5,998 nucleotides of DNA from JBEKHI01 sp050012355 (GTDB lineage: Bacteria > Actinomycetota > Actinomycetes > Streptosporangiales > Streptosporangiaceae): NCBI GenBank assembly GCA_050012355.1, contig JBEKHI010000471.1, forward strand, positions 1 to 5,998, in the 5' to 3' direction. The number at the start of each line of letters is the position of its first letter. The stretch's first letter is position 1. Of the stretch, positions 1 through 5,649 are shown one piece after another. A program made the translations under genes and the position numbers. The notes below the pieces were generated by a model that saw only the letters and a list, made by a program, of their open reading frames with translations, did no database searches and was not told where the DNA came from.

Positions 1-179
1 CGGCGGTGCTCCGGTTGCCGCTACGGCAGCGCCAGGTGATCACTTGCCGGCTGTTCCTAGATCTCGACACCGCGCAGACCGCCCAGACGATTGGCATCGC
101 CCCCGGCACCGTGACCGCGCATCTGGCGCGCGGAATAGCGGCGCTACGCGGCGAATTCGCTCACCAGACGAGGGAGTAA
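1..179 (+). CDS. ECF-type RNA polymerase sigma factor, C-terminal end (5' partial)
   Basis: Only the last 58 codons are present, in the frame that begins at base 3 and ends with TAA at 177-179. The translation begins AVLRLPLRQRQVITCRLFLD and continues through DLDTAQTAQTIGIAPGTV to TAHLARGIAALR. This is the region 4 helix-turn-helix of a sigma-70 family factor: the 'LPxRQRxV' helix, the 'T..QTA..IGI..GTV' turn, then the recognition helix, which binds the -35 element. Region 2 lies outside the window. The short form with an 'LPLRQRQV' opening resembles the actinobacterial SigE-like ECF subfamily, but the exact ECF group cannot be fixed from this fragment. The next gene starts 5 nt after the stop and its ribosome binding site lies inside the last codons, so the two are almost certainly co-transcribed and coupled. 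Confidence is high for sigma region 4 and low for the subgroup. Confidence 0.88.
   Translation, partial: AVLRLPLRQRQVITCRLFLDLDTAQTAQTIGIAPGTVTAHLARGIAALRGEFAHQTRE
171..176 (+). promoter_or_regulatory. Ribosome binding site AGGGAG for the sigma-partner gene
   Basis: AGGGAG lies 8 nt before the ATG at 185 and within the last codons of the sigma factor. It fixes the start at 185 rather than at an in-frame upstream ATG at 44, which would run through the sigma factor reading frame and add 47 arginine-rich residues of shadow sequence. Confidence 0.75.
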
Positions 180-184
180 CGACG

Positions 185-817
185 ATGGACGACAATGAAC
201 TACTGACCGAGGTACGGAAAGACTTCGCCGGGGTGCGGATGAGCACCGAAGCAGGGGCCATCCTGGCGGACGGCAACGCGCTGCGGCGCCGCCGGACCCG
301 GCGCCTCGGGTACGGGGCGGGGGTGACAGCCGTGGCCGCGCTCGCCGCCATCGGCGGCGTCACGCTGCTCTCTTCGGGCGCCGCAGGCACGCACGACGCC
401 CAGCTCACCGCGTGGACCGTGCAGAAGGAGTCGAACGGCACGATCGATGTCACGATCTACGACCTGCTCAACCTGTCTGCCCTGGACCAGAAGCTGGCCG
501 CCGACGGCGCGCCCGCCGAGGTCACCAGCAAGGCGCAGTACCCGGCCTCGTGCATCGACCAGACGGCCATGAGTGCGGACATGGCCTCCGTGATCACGGA
601 CGGTCCCGCGGTGCCCGGCGGCTATGCCTTCGTGATCCACCCCGCGGGCATCCCGTCCGGGACAAAGCTGCTGCTCAACATCGTCACGCTGCAGTCCACC
701 TCCCACGGCACCTCCGGGGGCGTAGGCGACAAGCTGTGGGGGTTCGGCGCCATGAACCTGATTGGGTCCGGGGTGACCGCCAACATGGGGCTGGTGCACG
801 ACACCGGCGACTGCTAG
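185..817 (+). CDS. Membrane-anchored protein of unknown function paired with the sigma factor
   Basis: The protein has 210 residues. Residues 1-33 form an acidic, helical cytoplasmic head (MDDNELLTEVRKDFAGVRMS...). A basic cluster RRRRTRR follows at 34-40, then one membrane span at about 44-63 (GAGVTAVAALAAIGGVTLLS), and an extracytoplasmic domain of about 145 residues from 69 on. The basic cluster before the span predicts N-in/C-out topology. The outer domain opens with AWTVQKESNGTIDVTIYDL and then a 'LDQKLAADGAPAEV' stretch. I recall this pattern from many unnamed actinobacterial proteins encoded beside SigE-like sigma factors. It has two cysteines, C123 and the final residue C210, which could form a disulfide outside the cell. 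There is no HxxxCxxC zinc-binding anti-sigma motif. Gene position and topology suggest an anti-sigma factor or sensor, or a target of the sigma factor; this is inference. It ends at a strong hairpin terminator. Confidence 0.72.
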   Translation: MDDNELLTEVRKDFAGVRMSTEAGAILADGNALRRRRTRRLGYGAGVTAVAALAAIGGVTLLSSGAAGTHDAQLTAWTVQKESNGTIDVTIYDLLNLSALDQKLAADGAPAEVTSKAQYPASCIDQTAMSADMASVITDGPAVPGGYAFVIHPAGIPSGTKLLLNIVTLQSTSHGTSGGVGDKLWGFGAMNLIGSGVTANMGLVHDTGDC

Positions 818-827
818 TGACGCGGTG

Positions 828-873
828 AATGTGTTGACTTCCTGGCGTTATAGCGCCAGGAAGTCAACACGTT
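828..873. terminator. Bidirectional hairpin terminator between convergent genes
   Basis: The 17-base left arm (831-847, GTGTTGACTTCCTGGCG) is a perfect reverse complement of 854-870, separated by the 6-base loop TTATAG. A wobble pair (830/871) and two A-T pairs (828-829/872-873) lengthen the stem to about 20 bp, so it covers part of the TAA stop (872-874) of the minus-strand gene. There is no clear U-tract on either side, as is common in high-GC actinobacteria. It lies between the stop at 817 and the opposing stop at 872, so it can serve both transcripts. Confidence 0.85.
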
Positions 874-1060
874 ACCGCCGCACAACCCGTGCCACCGACC
901 ACCCGAGGGCGGCCAGCGCGGCGGCAGGCAGCAGCCACCAGGCGTTGACCGACGCGCCGTGGACCAGTGCGGCCGTCAGGGCCAGCGCGACCACGACGAT
1001 CGCGGCGACCTGCCAGTCGTCGCCAATGACGAAGTCATAGGCGAACCTGAGCCACTTCAC
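872..1060 (-). CDS. Small two-span membrane protein, partner of the upstream COG4280-like gene
   Basis: This 62-residue protein starts at GTG (1058-1060). The start overlaps the TGA of the preceding gene as GTGA (a 4-nt overlap), a classic sign of translational coupling. A short amphipathic head (MKWLRFAYDFVIGDDW) is followed by two predicted membrane helices at about 18-36 (VAAIVVVALALTAALVHGA) and 41-58 (WWLLPAAALAALGWSVAR), then a basic tail VVRR. By the positive-inside rule both ends may face the cytoplasm. I do not recognise a named family. The coupling and membrane character suggest a small subunit or accessory protein of the polytopic membrane protein encoded just upstream. The codon pattern is G/C-rich at third positions, as in its neighbour, which supports real coding. 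Its stop codon lies in the foot of the terminator hairpin. Confidence 0.75.
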   Translation of the reverse strand: MKWLRFAYDFVIGDDWQVAAIVVVALALTAALVHGASVNAWWLLPAAALAALGWSVARVVRR

Positions 1061-1806
1061 GAGACAGCCACCCCCGAACGGGCCGACCCACGCCGGATCA
1101 GCGCCACGTACCCGAGACTGACGACCGCGACGACCGGGACCAGGACCAGCAGCGCGGCGTCGTTGCCGGGCCAGGAAACGCCCGCGCCCTCAGCGCCCCA
1201 GAAGGTGCCGAACGACGTGAGCATGATCCCCACGGCGAACTTCATCGCGTTCTCCGGGACCTTGGCCAGCGGGGCACGGACCGCGATAGCGGCGCCGGCC
1301 ACGACGACGATCGCGATCGCGGCGCCGATCATCGCCGCGCCGAGGTTCTTCTGGTTGTCGCCGAACGTGATCACGATGAAGATGACCTCGAGCCCCTCGA
1401 GCAGCACGCCCTTGAACGACAGCACGAACGCGTACCAGTCGTGAACGAAGCCGCGGGACTCCGTCGGCGCGGCCTCGGCTGCCGCCACTTCACGCAGGTA
1501 GGCGCTGGCCTCGTCGTGCAGCGCCTGGTACCCGGTGGCGCGCAAGATCGCCTTGCGCAGCCACTGCAGGCCGAAGATCGCCAGCAGGGCGCCGACGACC
1601 AGCCGCAACCCGGTCAGCGGCAGGGCCTGCACCGACGGACCGAGGACGGCTACCACCGCCGCGAGCGCGACCAGGGCCGCGGCCATCCCCTGGAAGGTGG
1701 ACCGCCACTCACGGGTCAGGCCTGCCGCGAGCACGATCGTGACGGCCTCGACCGTCTCCACCGCGCAGGCGATGAATACGGTGAGTATGAGCGGCAACGC
1801 GGTCAC
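1057..1806 (-). CDS. Polytopic membrane protein with duplicated ExxE motif, COG4280/FTR1-like
   Basis: The protein has 249 residues and is very hydrophobic, with about 6-7 predicted membrane helices. It looks like an internal duplication. Half one has E17-T-V-E20 followed by AVTIVLAAGLTREW, and later LRLVVGALLAIFGLQWLRKA (67-86). Half two has E137-G-L-E140 followed by VIFIVITFGDNQKN, and later AMKFAVGIMLTSFGTFWGAE (187-206). A hydrophilic link at about 93-122, with several acidic residues, joins the halves. Paired acidic ExxE motifs within membrane helices are typical of cation carriers such as the iron permease FTR1 (REGxE) and UPF0016/GDT1 proteins. I recall similar uncharacterised proteins as COG4280. 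Metal or cation transport is therefore plausible but unproven. The GTG start at 1804-1806 is set by a strong AAGGAGG 4 nt upstream. It heads a two-gene operon and is divergent from a ChrB-domain gene. Confidence 0.8.
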   Translation of the reverse strand: MTALPLILTVFIACAVETVEAVTIVLAAGLTREWRSTFQGMAAALVALAAVVAVLGPSVQALPLTGLRLVVGALLAIFGLQWLRKAILRATGYQALHDEASAYLREVAAAEAAPTESRGFVHDWYAFVLSFKGVLLEGLEVIFIVITFGDNQKNLGAAMIGAAIAIVVVAGAAIAVRAPLAKVPENAMKFAVGIMLTSFGTFWGAEGAGVSWPGNDAALLVLVPVVAVVSLGYVALIRRGSARSGVAVS

Positions 1807-1807
1807 G

Positions 1808-1813
1808 TAGCCT
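1808..1813 (+). promoter_or_regulatory. Candidate -10 box TAGCCT of a leaderless chrB promoter
   Basis: TAGCCT fits the actinobacterial TANNNT -10 pattern and ends 7 nt before the GTG at 1821, the spacing expected when transcription starts at the start codon itself. No Shine-Dalgarno precedes this GTG on the plus strand. I see no clear -35 element, and TAGCCT is a weak -10, so this rests on spacing and on the missing ribosome binding site. Confidence 0.4.
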
Positions 1814-1817
1814 CCTT
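1811..1817 (-). promoter_or_regulatory. Strong ribosome binding site AAGGAGG for the COG4280-like gene
   Basis: On the minus strand the sequence reads AAGGAGG-CTAC-GTG. This is a full Shine-Dalgarno match with a short 4-nt spacer. The site lies in the 14-bp gap between the two divergent start codons, so the transcript of this gene must begin inside the opposite gene (beyond 1817), while the opposite gene has no Shine-Dalgarno of its own. Confidence 0.8.
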
Positions 1818-1820
1818 ACT

Positions 1821-2363
1821 GTGGATGAGACTCATCAGGGGTGGCTGCTGCTGATCTACCGGGTCCCGGCCGAACCGACCCGGCTCCGCTCGACCGTCTG
1901 GCGGCGCATCAAGTCGCTCGGCGCGATCTACTTGCAGAACGCGGTCGCCGCGCTGCCCGCTAACCCGGCCAACGAGCGCTCGTTCCGCAAGCTGCGCAAG
2001 GAAATCACCGACATGTCGGGAACCGCGGTGCTGCTGTCGGCCACCGCACTGGCTGGCGAAGCCGAGGTCCGCGCCTCCTACCAGGCGGCGCGGAACGACG
2101 AGTACGAGGAAATCGTGGACAAGTGCGAGGACTTCCTGCAGCAGGTCCAGAAGGAGTACACGGCCAACCACTTCACCTACGCCGAACTCGAGGAGAACGA
2201 GGTCGACTTGGTGAAGCTGCGGAACTGGCTGGAACGGATCGCGGGACGAGACGTCTTCGGCGCGGACGGCAAGCCGGCCGCGGAAAAAGCGCTGACGGAG
2301 TGCGAGCAGTCGCTGGAAGCGTACGCCGCCCGCGTCTTCGCCGAAGAGGCTGAAGGCCACTAA
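1821..2363 (+). CDS. ChrB N-terminal-domain protein (stand-alone)
   Basis: The protein has 180 residues. The opening GWLLLIYRVPAEPTRLRSTV (7-26) and WRRIKSLGAIYLQNAVAALP (27-46) are the signature of the ChrB N-terminal domain, a ferredoxin-like fold that resembles the Cas2-like domain of PaaX-type regulators. The rest is mostly helical and charged, including FTYAELEENEVDLVKLRNWL followed by ERIAGRDVFGA, which I recall from stand-alone ChrB-type proteins. Classical ChrB proteins of about 310 residues also carry a C-terminal ChrB domain, and that is absent here. The family is named for chromate resistance and ChrB acts as a chromate-responsive regulator in some proteobacteria; there is no chrA transporter in this window, so a chromate role should not be assumed. 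The GTG at 1821 is the only start that keeps the WLLLIYR strand intact, and it has no Shine-Dalgarno. It is divergent from the COG4280-like operon and may regulate it. Confidence 0.85.
   Translation: MDETHQGWLLLIYRVPAEPTRLRSTVWRRIKSLGAIYLQNAVAALPANPANERSFRKLRKEITDMSGTAVLLSATALAGEAEVRASYQAARNDEYEEIVDKCEDFLQQVQKEYTANHFTYAELEENEVDLVKLRNWLERIAGRDVFGADGKPAAEKALTECEQSLEAYAARVFAEEAEGH
1824..1836. repeat. Perfect 13-nt palindrome, candidate operator at the divergent start region
   Basis: GATGAG-A-CTCATC has 6-bp arms around one central base with no mismatch. It begins 3 nt into the chrB reading frame and lies 17-29 nt upstream of the minus-strand GTG. The leader and probable promoter of the minus-strand operon must pass through it, and a leaderless chrB transcript would begin just before it. 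A dimeric regulator bound here could therefore control both genes. The function is inferred from position and symmetry only. Confidence 0.4.
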
Positions 2364-2378
2364 CATCCACCCTTTACG

Positions 2379-2413
2379 TGACAGTTGTTAGCTTAGCCGA
2401 CTAACAGCCGTTA
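2379..2413. terminator. Imperfect hairpin between convergent chrB and glycosyltransferase genes
   Basis: Bases 2379-2391 pair with 2401-2413 over 13 positions around a 9-base loop. The six pairs nearest the loop (TGTTAG/CTAACA) are perfect; the outer part has two G-T wobbles and one A-C mismatch. It lies in the 66-bp gap between the stop at 2363 and the opposing stop at 2430. The stem is A/T-rich compared with its surroundings and has no U-tract, so termination strength is uncertain. Confidence 0.5.
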
Positions 2414-2429
2414 GATCCAGGGCGGGCGG

Positions 2430-4007
2430 TCAGCGCCTGACGTAGAGACCGCTGGGCGGGACGTCGCGGCTAGCGCCGTAGGCATTGCCGAAGGCGATTA
2501 GCCGGAAATGGGTAAGCAGGTACGCGTGCAGCGCGGGGGTCCACGGGACCCGGGTGGCGTCGCCGGAGAACAGCCACACGTATTCAGCCTGCTCGAAACC
2601 CGCTAGCCAGACGGCGGCTACCCGGGCGCGGACGGCACGCGGCGCGTTCATCTCCGCCCCGTTGGTCATGGCGATCAGCGTGCCTTGCGGGTCGACTAGA
2701 TCCGGGCAGCCCGCCTTGGTGGCGAACCGGTCGGCCGCCACCAGGTAGCTGGGCACGTCGGTGAGCACACAGGCACCGGCCGGGATCAGTCGCTGCCCGA
2801 CGGCCACCGATGGCCCCTTCGGCACCGGTGTCAGCACCTGCACGGAGCGGACGCCTACCACCGCCAGCAGCACGACCGCCACCGCGGACAGGCACAGCGT
2901 GAGCCTCGACCCCAGCCGTGACGCGAGGTGCCCGGCGGGCAGTGCCACGGTCAGCGCGAGGAACGGACCGAGGAACGATCCGTAGTGCGAGTAATACAGC
3001 CGGGGCAGCAGCACCATCACGAACACCACCACGCAGCAGATCACCGCGTAGCAGTCGAGTGCCCGCGGCCGCTGGACCACGTAGCCGACGGCGACGAAGA
3101 CCACTAGGGCCACCACCACGAGCACGGTCAGCTGGTCCGGCAGCGATCCGGCCGCCCACCCGCCGATCAGGTCGGCCAGCCGCGGGACGCTCAGCGCGTG
3201 CTGTCCGGCCCCGCTGCGCACGTACTGCCCGGTGAACACGCCGCTGACGAACGCGCCGGGCGCGAGCAGCCAGAACGGCAGCGACGGAATCCCGAACCCG
3301 GCCACCGCGCCGGCCGCGAGGGGGATGGTCCGGCGCCGCCGCGAGCCGCACAGCAGCAGGACGGCCAGGATGACCAGCGGCGCGAAGGCCCAGAGCTTGA
3401 TCGCGGCGGCGAACCCGAACGCCGCTCCGCCCAGCGCCAGCCGGCGTCGTCGCACGGTGAACTCGTCCCCGTCGAACACCGCTACCGCCCCGAGCAGGCA
3501 GAACAGGTTCAGCCAGGGCTCCAGCAGGAACGTGTGCGAGGCATCGAGCGCGTCGGGATAAACAGCATAAATACCGCAGGCCATAACGACGGTGGCCATT
3601 CCCCGGCGCCGCACCAGCAGTCCGATGAGCACCACGCACGCGGTGTCCGCGGCCACGGTGAACATCCGGGCGATCGCCAGTCCCCACGCGCTGCCGGTGA
3701 CTTTCGCCATCATCGCCGCCGGCACCAGCAGCAGGAACGACCCGGGCGGCTGAACGTCGGAGAAGTCCCGGTACGGCAGGACCCCGTTCACGAGGCGAAG
3801 GGCGGTACCGAACATCACCCCGTCGTCGGCCTCGGTCACGCCGAGCAGGTGACCCGGGCGGCTGAGCAGCCAGGCCCGCAGCACCAACGCACAAAAGGCA
3901 CAAATCCCGATAACGCCGGGCACCGGCCACCGTCGCACCATGACCCCCAGTGCCGGGATGCCCAGTGCCGGAGGAACCCGCTCCGCGATCCCCCCGCGAG
4001 CAATCAT
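2430..4007 (-). CDS. GT-C-type polytopic glycosyltransferase (PMT/GT39-like)
   Basis: The protein has 525 residues from the ATG at 4005-4007 and about 10 predicted membrane helices. After the first helix (about 29-48) comes a large outer loop with EADDG (59-63), then PYRDFSDVQPPGS (78-90). Acidic residues in the first outer loop followed by an 'YrDf.d.qPPG' motif are characteristic of GT-C enzymes of the PMT_2/ArnT-like group, which transfer sugars from polyprenyl-phosphate donors outside the membrane. HTFLLEPWLN further on is also typical of the fold. A soluble C-terminal domain of roughly 130 residues follows the last helix. Donor and acceptor cannot be told; cell-wall glycan or lipid mannosylation or arabinosylation are possible. 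A longer reading frame opens at a GTG at 4112, but it would overlap the pepA start, contain a rare TTA codon at codon 8, and add 35 non-family residues. The ATG at 4007 has TACGAT exactly 7 nt upstream, as expected for a leaderless transcript. A shorter start at 3941 is also possible. Confidence 0.82.
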   Translation of the reverse strand: MIARGGIAERVPPALGIPALGVMVRRWPVPGVIGICAFCALVLRAWLLSRPGHLLGVTEADDGVMFGTALRLVNGVLPYRDFSDVQPPGSFLLLVPAAMMAKVTGSAWGLAIARMFTVAADTACVVLIGLLVRRRGMATVVMACGIYAVYPDALDASHTFLLEPWLNLFCLLGAVAVFDGDEFTVRRRRLALGGAAFGFAAAIKLWAFAPLVILAVLLLCGSRRRRTIPLAAGAVAGFGIPSLPFWLLAPGAFVSGVFTGQYVRSGAGQHALSVPRLADLIGGWAAGSLPDQLTVLVVVALVVFVAVGYVVQRPRALDCYAVICCVVVFVMVLLPRLYYSHYGSFLGPFLALTVALPAGHLASRLGSRLTLCLSAVAVVLLAVVGVRSVQVLTPVPKGPSVAVGQRLIPAGACVLTDVPSYLVAADRFATKAGCPDLVDPQGTLIAMTNGAEMNAPRAVRARVAAVWLAGFEQAEYVWLFSGDATRVPWTPALHAYLLTHFRLIAFGNAYGASRDVPPSGLYVRR

Positions 4008-4014
4008 GGGCTGG

Positions 4015-4020
4015 ATCGTA
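4015..4020 (-). promoter_or_regulatory. -10 box TACGAT for leaderless glycosyltransferase mRNA
   Basis: On the minus strand the sequence reads TACGAT, then 7 nt (CCAGCCC), then ATG at 4007. There is no Shine-Dalgarno before this ATG. TANNNT with 6-8 nt to the start codon is the common actinobacterial leaderless layout. No convincing -35 element is visible. Confidence 0.55.
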
Positions 4021-4088
4021 CCCCAGCCGGCTAGCTTAACGAGGCACCCAAGACTGGGCGACCGGTGCCCCCGGGATGTCGCGTGCTC

Positions 4089-4094
4089 TAACAT
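4089..4094 (+). promoter_or_regulatory. -10 box TAACAT for leaderless pepA mRNA
   Basis: TAACAT is followed by 7 nt (CGGCAGA) and then the GTG at 4102. There is no good Shine-Dalgarno, so transcription probably starts at or next to the GTG. A clear -35 hexamer is not visible 17-18 bp upstream. With the opposing TACGAT box it makes a 94-bp divergent promoter region. Confidence 0.6.
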
Positions 4095-4101
4095 CGGCAG
4101 A

Positions 4102-5601
4102 GTGACGGTCACCCTTACTACCAGTCAGGCGTCCCCGGCCACCGCCGAAGCGGACGCGCTTGTCATCGGCATCGTCTCCGGCCCGGACGGGCCGGTTCCC
4201 GTTACCGACGGGATCAGCGACGACGTAGTCGCCGCGTTGCGCGCACTAGGCGCGACCGGCGACGCCGAGGAGATCACGAAGATACCGGCCTCCGGCCTTT
4301 CCGCGCCAGTCGTGGTGGCCGTGGGGCTTGGCGCTCCGCCGGAGAACGGCACGGCGTTCGACGCCGAGCGGCTCCGCCGCGCTACCGGATCGGTGATCAG
4401 GGAACTGGCGGGACGCAAAAGCGGCGTTCTGCAGAAAATAGCCCTGGCATTGCCGGCTACGGACCCCAGCGAAGCCGAGGCGGTTGCCGTCGGTGCGCTG
4501 CTGGGCGGGTACTCGTTCCGCAAGTACCGTAGCGGCCCGGCCGCCGCCGACATTGACGTGATCTTGCTCACCGCCAGTGAAGAAGCGGTGCGGCGCGGCC
4601 AGGTGATCGCCGAGGCCGTCGTGCTGAACCGTGATCTGGTCAACATTCCGCCGCGTGACCTCGCCCCGGCCGACCTGGCCGCCGAGGCCGAGCGGCTCGC
4701 CACCGAGCTGGGGCTCGGTATCGAGGTGCTCGATGAGAAGGCGCTCGCGGAGGGGGGCTACGGCGGCATCATCGGCGTCGGGATGGGCTCGTCCCGCCCG
4801 CCCCGGCTGGTCAGGCTCTCCTATAACGGTGCCATCGAAGGCAGCACTAGCAAGACTGTCGTCTTCGTCGGCAAGGGCATCACCTTCGACTCCGGCGGGC
4901 TGTCGCTGAAGCCGCCGAAGTCCATGGAGACCATGAAGTCCGACATGAGCGGCGCCGGCGCGGCGCTGGCCGCCATCGGGGCGATCGCCCGGCTCAAGCT
5001 CCCGGTCAACGTGGTGAGCTACCTGGCGATCGCCGAGAACATGCCGGGTGGTGCCGCGCAGCGGCCGTCCGACGTGATCACAATCTACGGCGGCACGACC
5101 GTCGAGGTGCTCAACACCGACGCCGAGGGACGTCTCGTGCTGGCGGACGGACTGGTCCGCTCCGGGGCGGACAACCCGGACCTCGTGGTGGACATCGCCA
5201 CGCTCACCGGGGCGCAGACCGTCGCGCTCGGCAAGCGGACCACCGGCGTCATGGGCAGTTCCGAGGAAGTGGCCGCCGACGTGGCGGCGGCGCTGCGCGA
5301 GGCGGGCGAGCCCGCGTGGGCGATGCCGTTGCCGGAGGAGCTGCGCAAGGGACTCGACTCGGGCGTCGCCGACCTGGCCAACGTCTCGGCCGACCGTGGC
5401 GGCGGCATGCTGGTCGCCGCCATCTTCCTCCGCGAGTTCGTGCCCGAGGGGGTGCGCTGGGCGCACCTGGACATCGCCAGCCCGGCCTTCAACGAGGGTG
5501 CCCCGTTCGGGTACACCCCGAAGGGCGGCACCGGCGCCGCGGTACGCGGACTGATCAAGCTCGCGGCCAACGCCGCGGAAGGCAAGCTGCCGGGCGCGTG
5601 A
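4102..5601 (+). CDS. pepA: Leucyl aminopeptidase (peptidase family M17)
   Basis: PepA is a cytosolic, two-metal exopeptidase, normally a hexamer, that removes N-terminal residues (leucine preferred) in peptide turnover. The protein has 499 residues, the usual family length. The N-terminal macro-like domain covers about 1-160 and the catalytic domain the rest. All key residues are visible: K258 and D263 in VGKGITFDSGG, catalytic K270 in LSLKP, D281 in MKSDMSGAGA, and D340, E342 and R344 in the family signature NTDAEGRL. This is consistent with an active enzyme. Start choice: the frame stays open back to an ATG at 3940, but family similarity begins near ALVIGIVSG, and the GTG at 4102 has a -10-like TAACAT 7 nt upstream; the upstream 54 codons would run into the divergent glycosyltransferase. 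lpdA follows 48 bp downstream on the same strand. Confidence 0.95.
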   Translation: MTVTLTTSQASPATAEADALVIGIVSGPDGPVPVTDGISDDVVAALRALGATGDAEEITKIPASGLSAPVVVAVGLGAPPENGTAFDAERLRRATGSVIRELAGRKSGVLQKIALALPATDPSEAEAVAVGALLGGYSFRKYRSGPAAADIDVILLTASEEAVRRGQVIAEAVVLNRDLVNIPPRDLAPADLAAEAERLATELGLGIEVLDEKALAEGGYGGIIGVGMGSSRPPRLVRLSYNGAIEGSTSKTVVFVGKGITFDSGGLSLKPPKSMETMKSDMSGAGAALAAIGAIARLKLPVNVVSYLAIAENMPGGAAQRPSDVITIYGGTTVEVLNTDAEGRLVLADGLVRSGADNPDLVVDIATLTGAQTVALGKRTTGVMGSSEEVAADVAAALREAGEPAWAMPLPEELRKGLDSGVADLANVSADRGGGMLVAAIFLREFVPEGVRWAHLDIASPAFNEGAPFGYTPKGGTGAAVRGLIKLAANAAEGKLPGA

Positions 5602-5636
5602 GCCGCGACCTGGTGAAATGATGGACAAGTACCTAT

Positions 5637-5643
5637 GAAGGAG
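5637..5643 (+). promoter_or_regulatory. Ribosome binding site GAAGGAG deciding the lpdA start
   Basis: GAAGGAG ends 6 nt before the GTG at 5650. An in-frame ATG lies upstream at 5635, but using it would translate through this Shine-Dalgarno and add only five residues (MKELA), so GTG 5650 is preferred. Confidence 0.75.
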
Positions 5644-5649
5644 CTAGCA

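Noticed and set aside
44..184. Upstream start at 44 for the sigma-partner gene
   Set aside because: These 47 codons overlap the sigma factor in another frame and read as Arg-rich shadow; AGGGAG supports the ATG at 185.
1821..2363. Calling this a chromate resistance locus
   Set aside because: Only the ChrB N-terminal domain is present; there is no ChrB C-terminal domain and no chrA in the window.
2584..3930. Second minus-strand frame of 448 codons inside the glycosyltransferase gene
   Set aside because: Its Arg/Ala/Gly/Pro-rich translation is a frame-shifted shadow of the glycosyltransferase, which has clear membrane helices and family motifs.
3198..4034. Plus-strand frame of 278 codons opposite the glycosyltransferase
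   Set aside because: Low-complexity, rich in Arg, Gln, His and Pro, and antisense to a well-supported gene.
4008..4112. Extension of the glycosyltransferase to a GTG at 4112
   Set aside because: It would overlap the pepA start and promoter, contains a TTA codon, and adds residues without family character; the ATG at 4007 has a fitting promoter.
4102..4112. Palindrome GTGACGGTCAC at the pepA start
   Set aside because: Only 5-bp arms. It explains why both strands open with MTVTL-like reading, but it is short enough to be chance, and it encodes the N-terminus of PepA.
4246..5628. Long open frame of 460 codons on the minus strand across pepA
   Set aside because: It is antisense to pepA, whose family motifs are certain. 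Its translation is rich in Arg, Gly and His with no recognisable motif, a usual shadow of high-GC codon bias.
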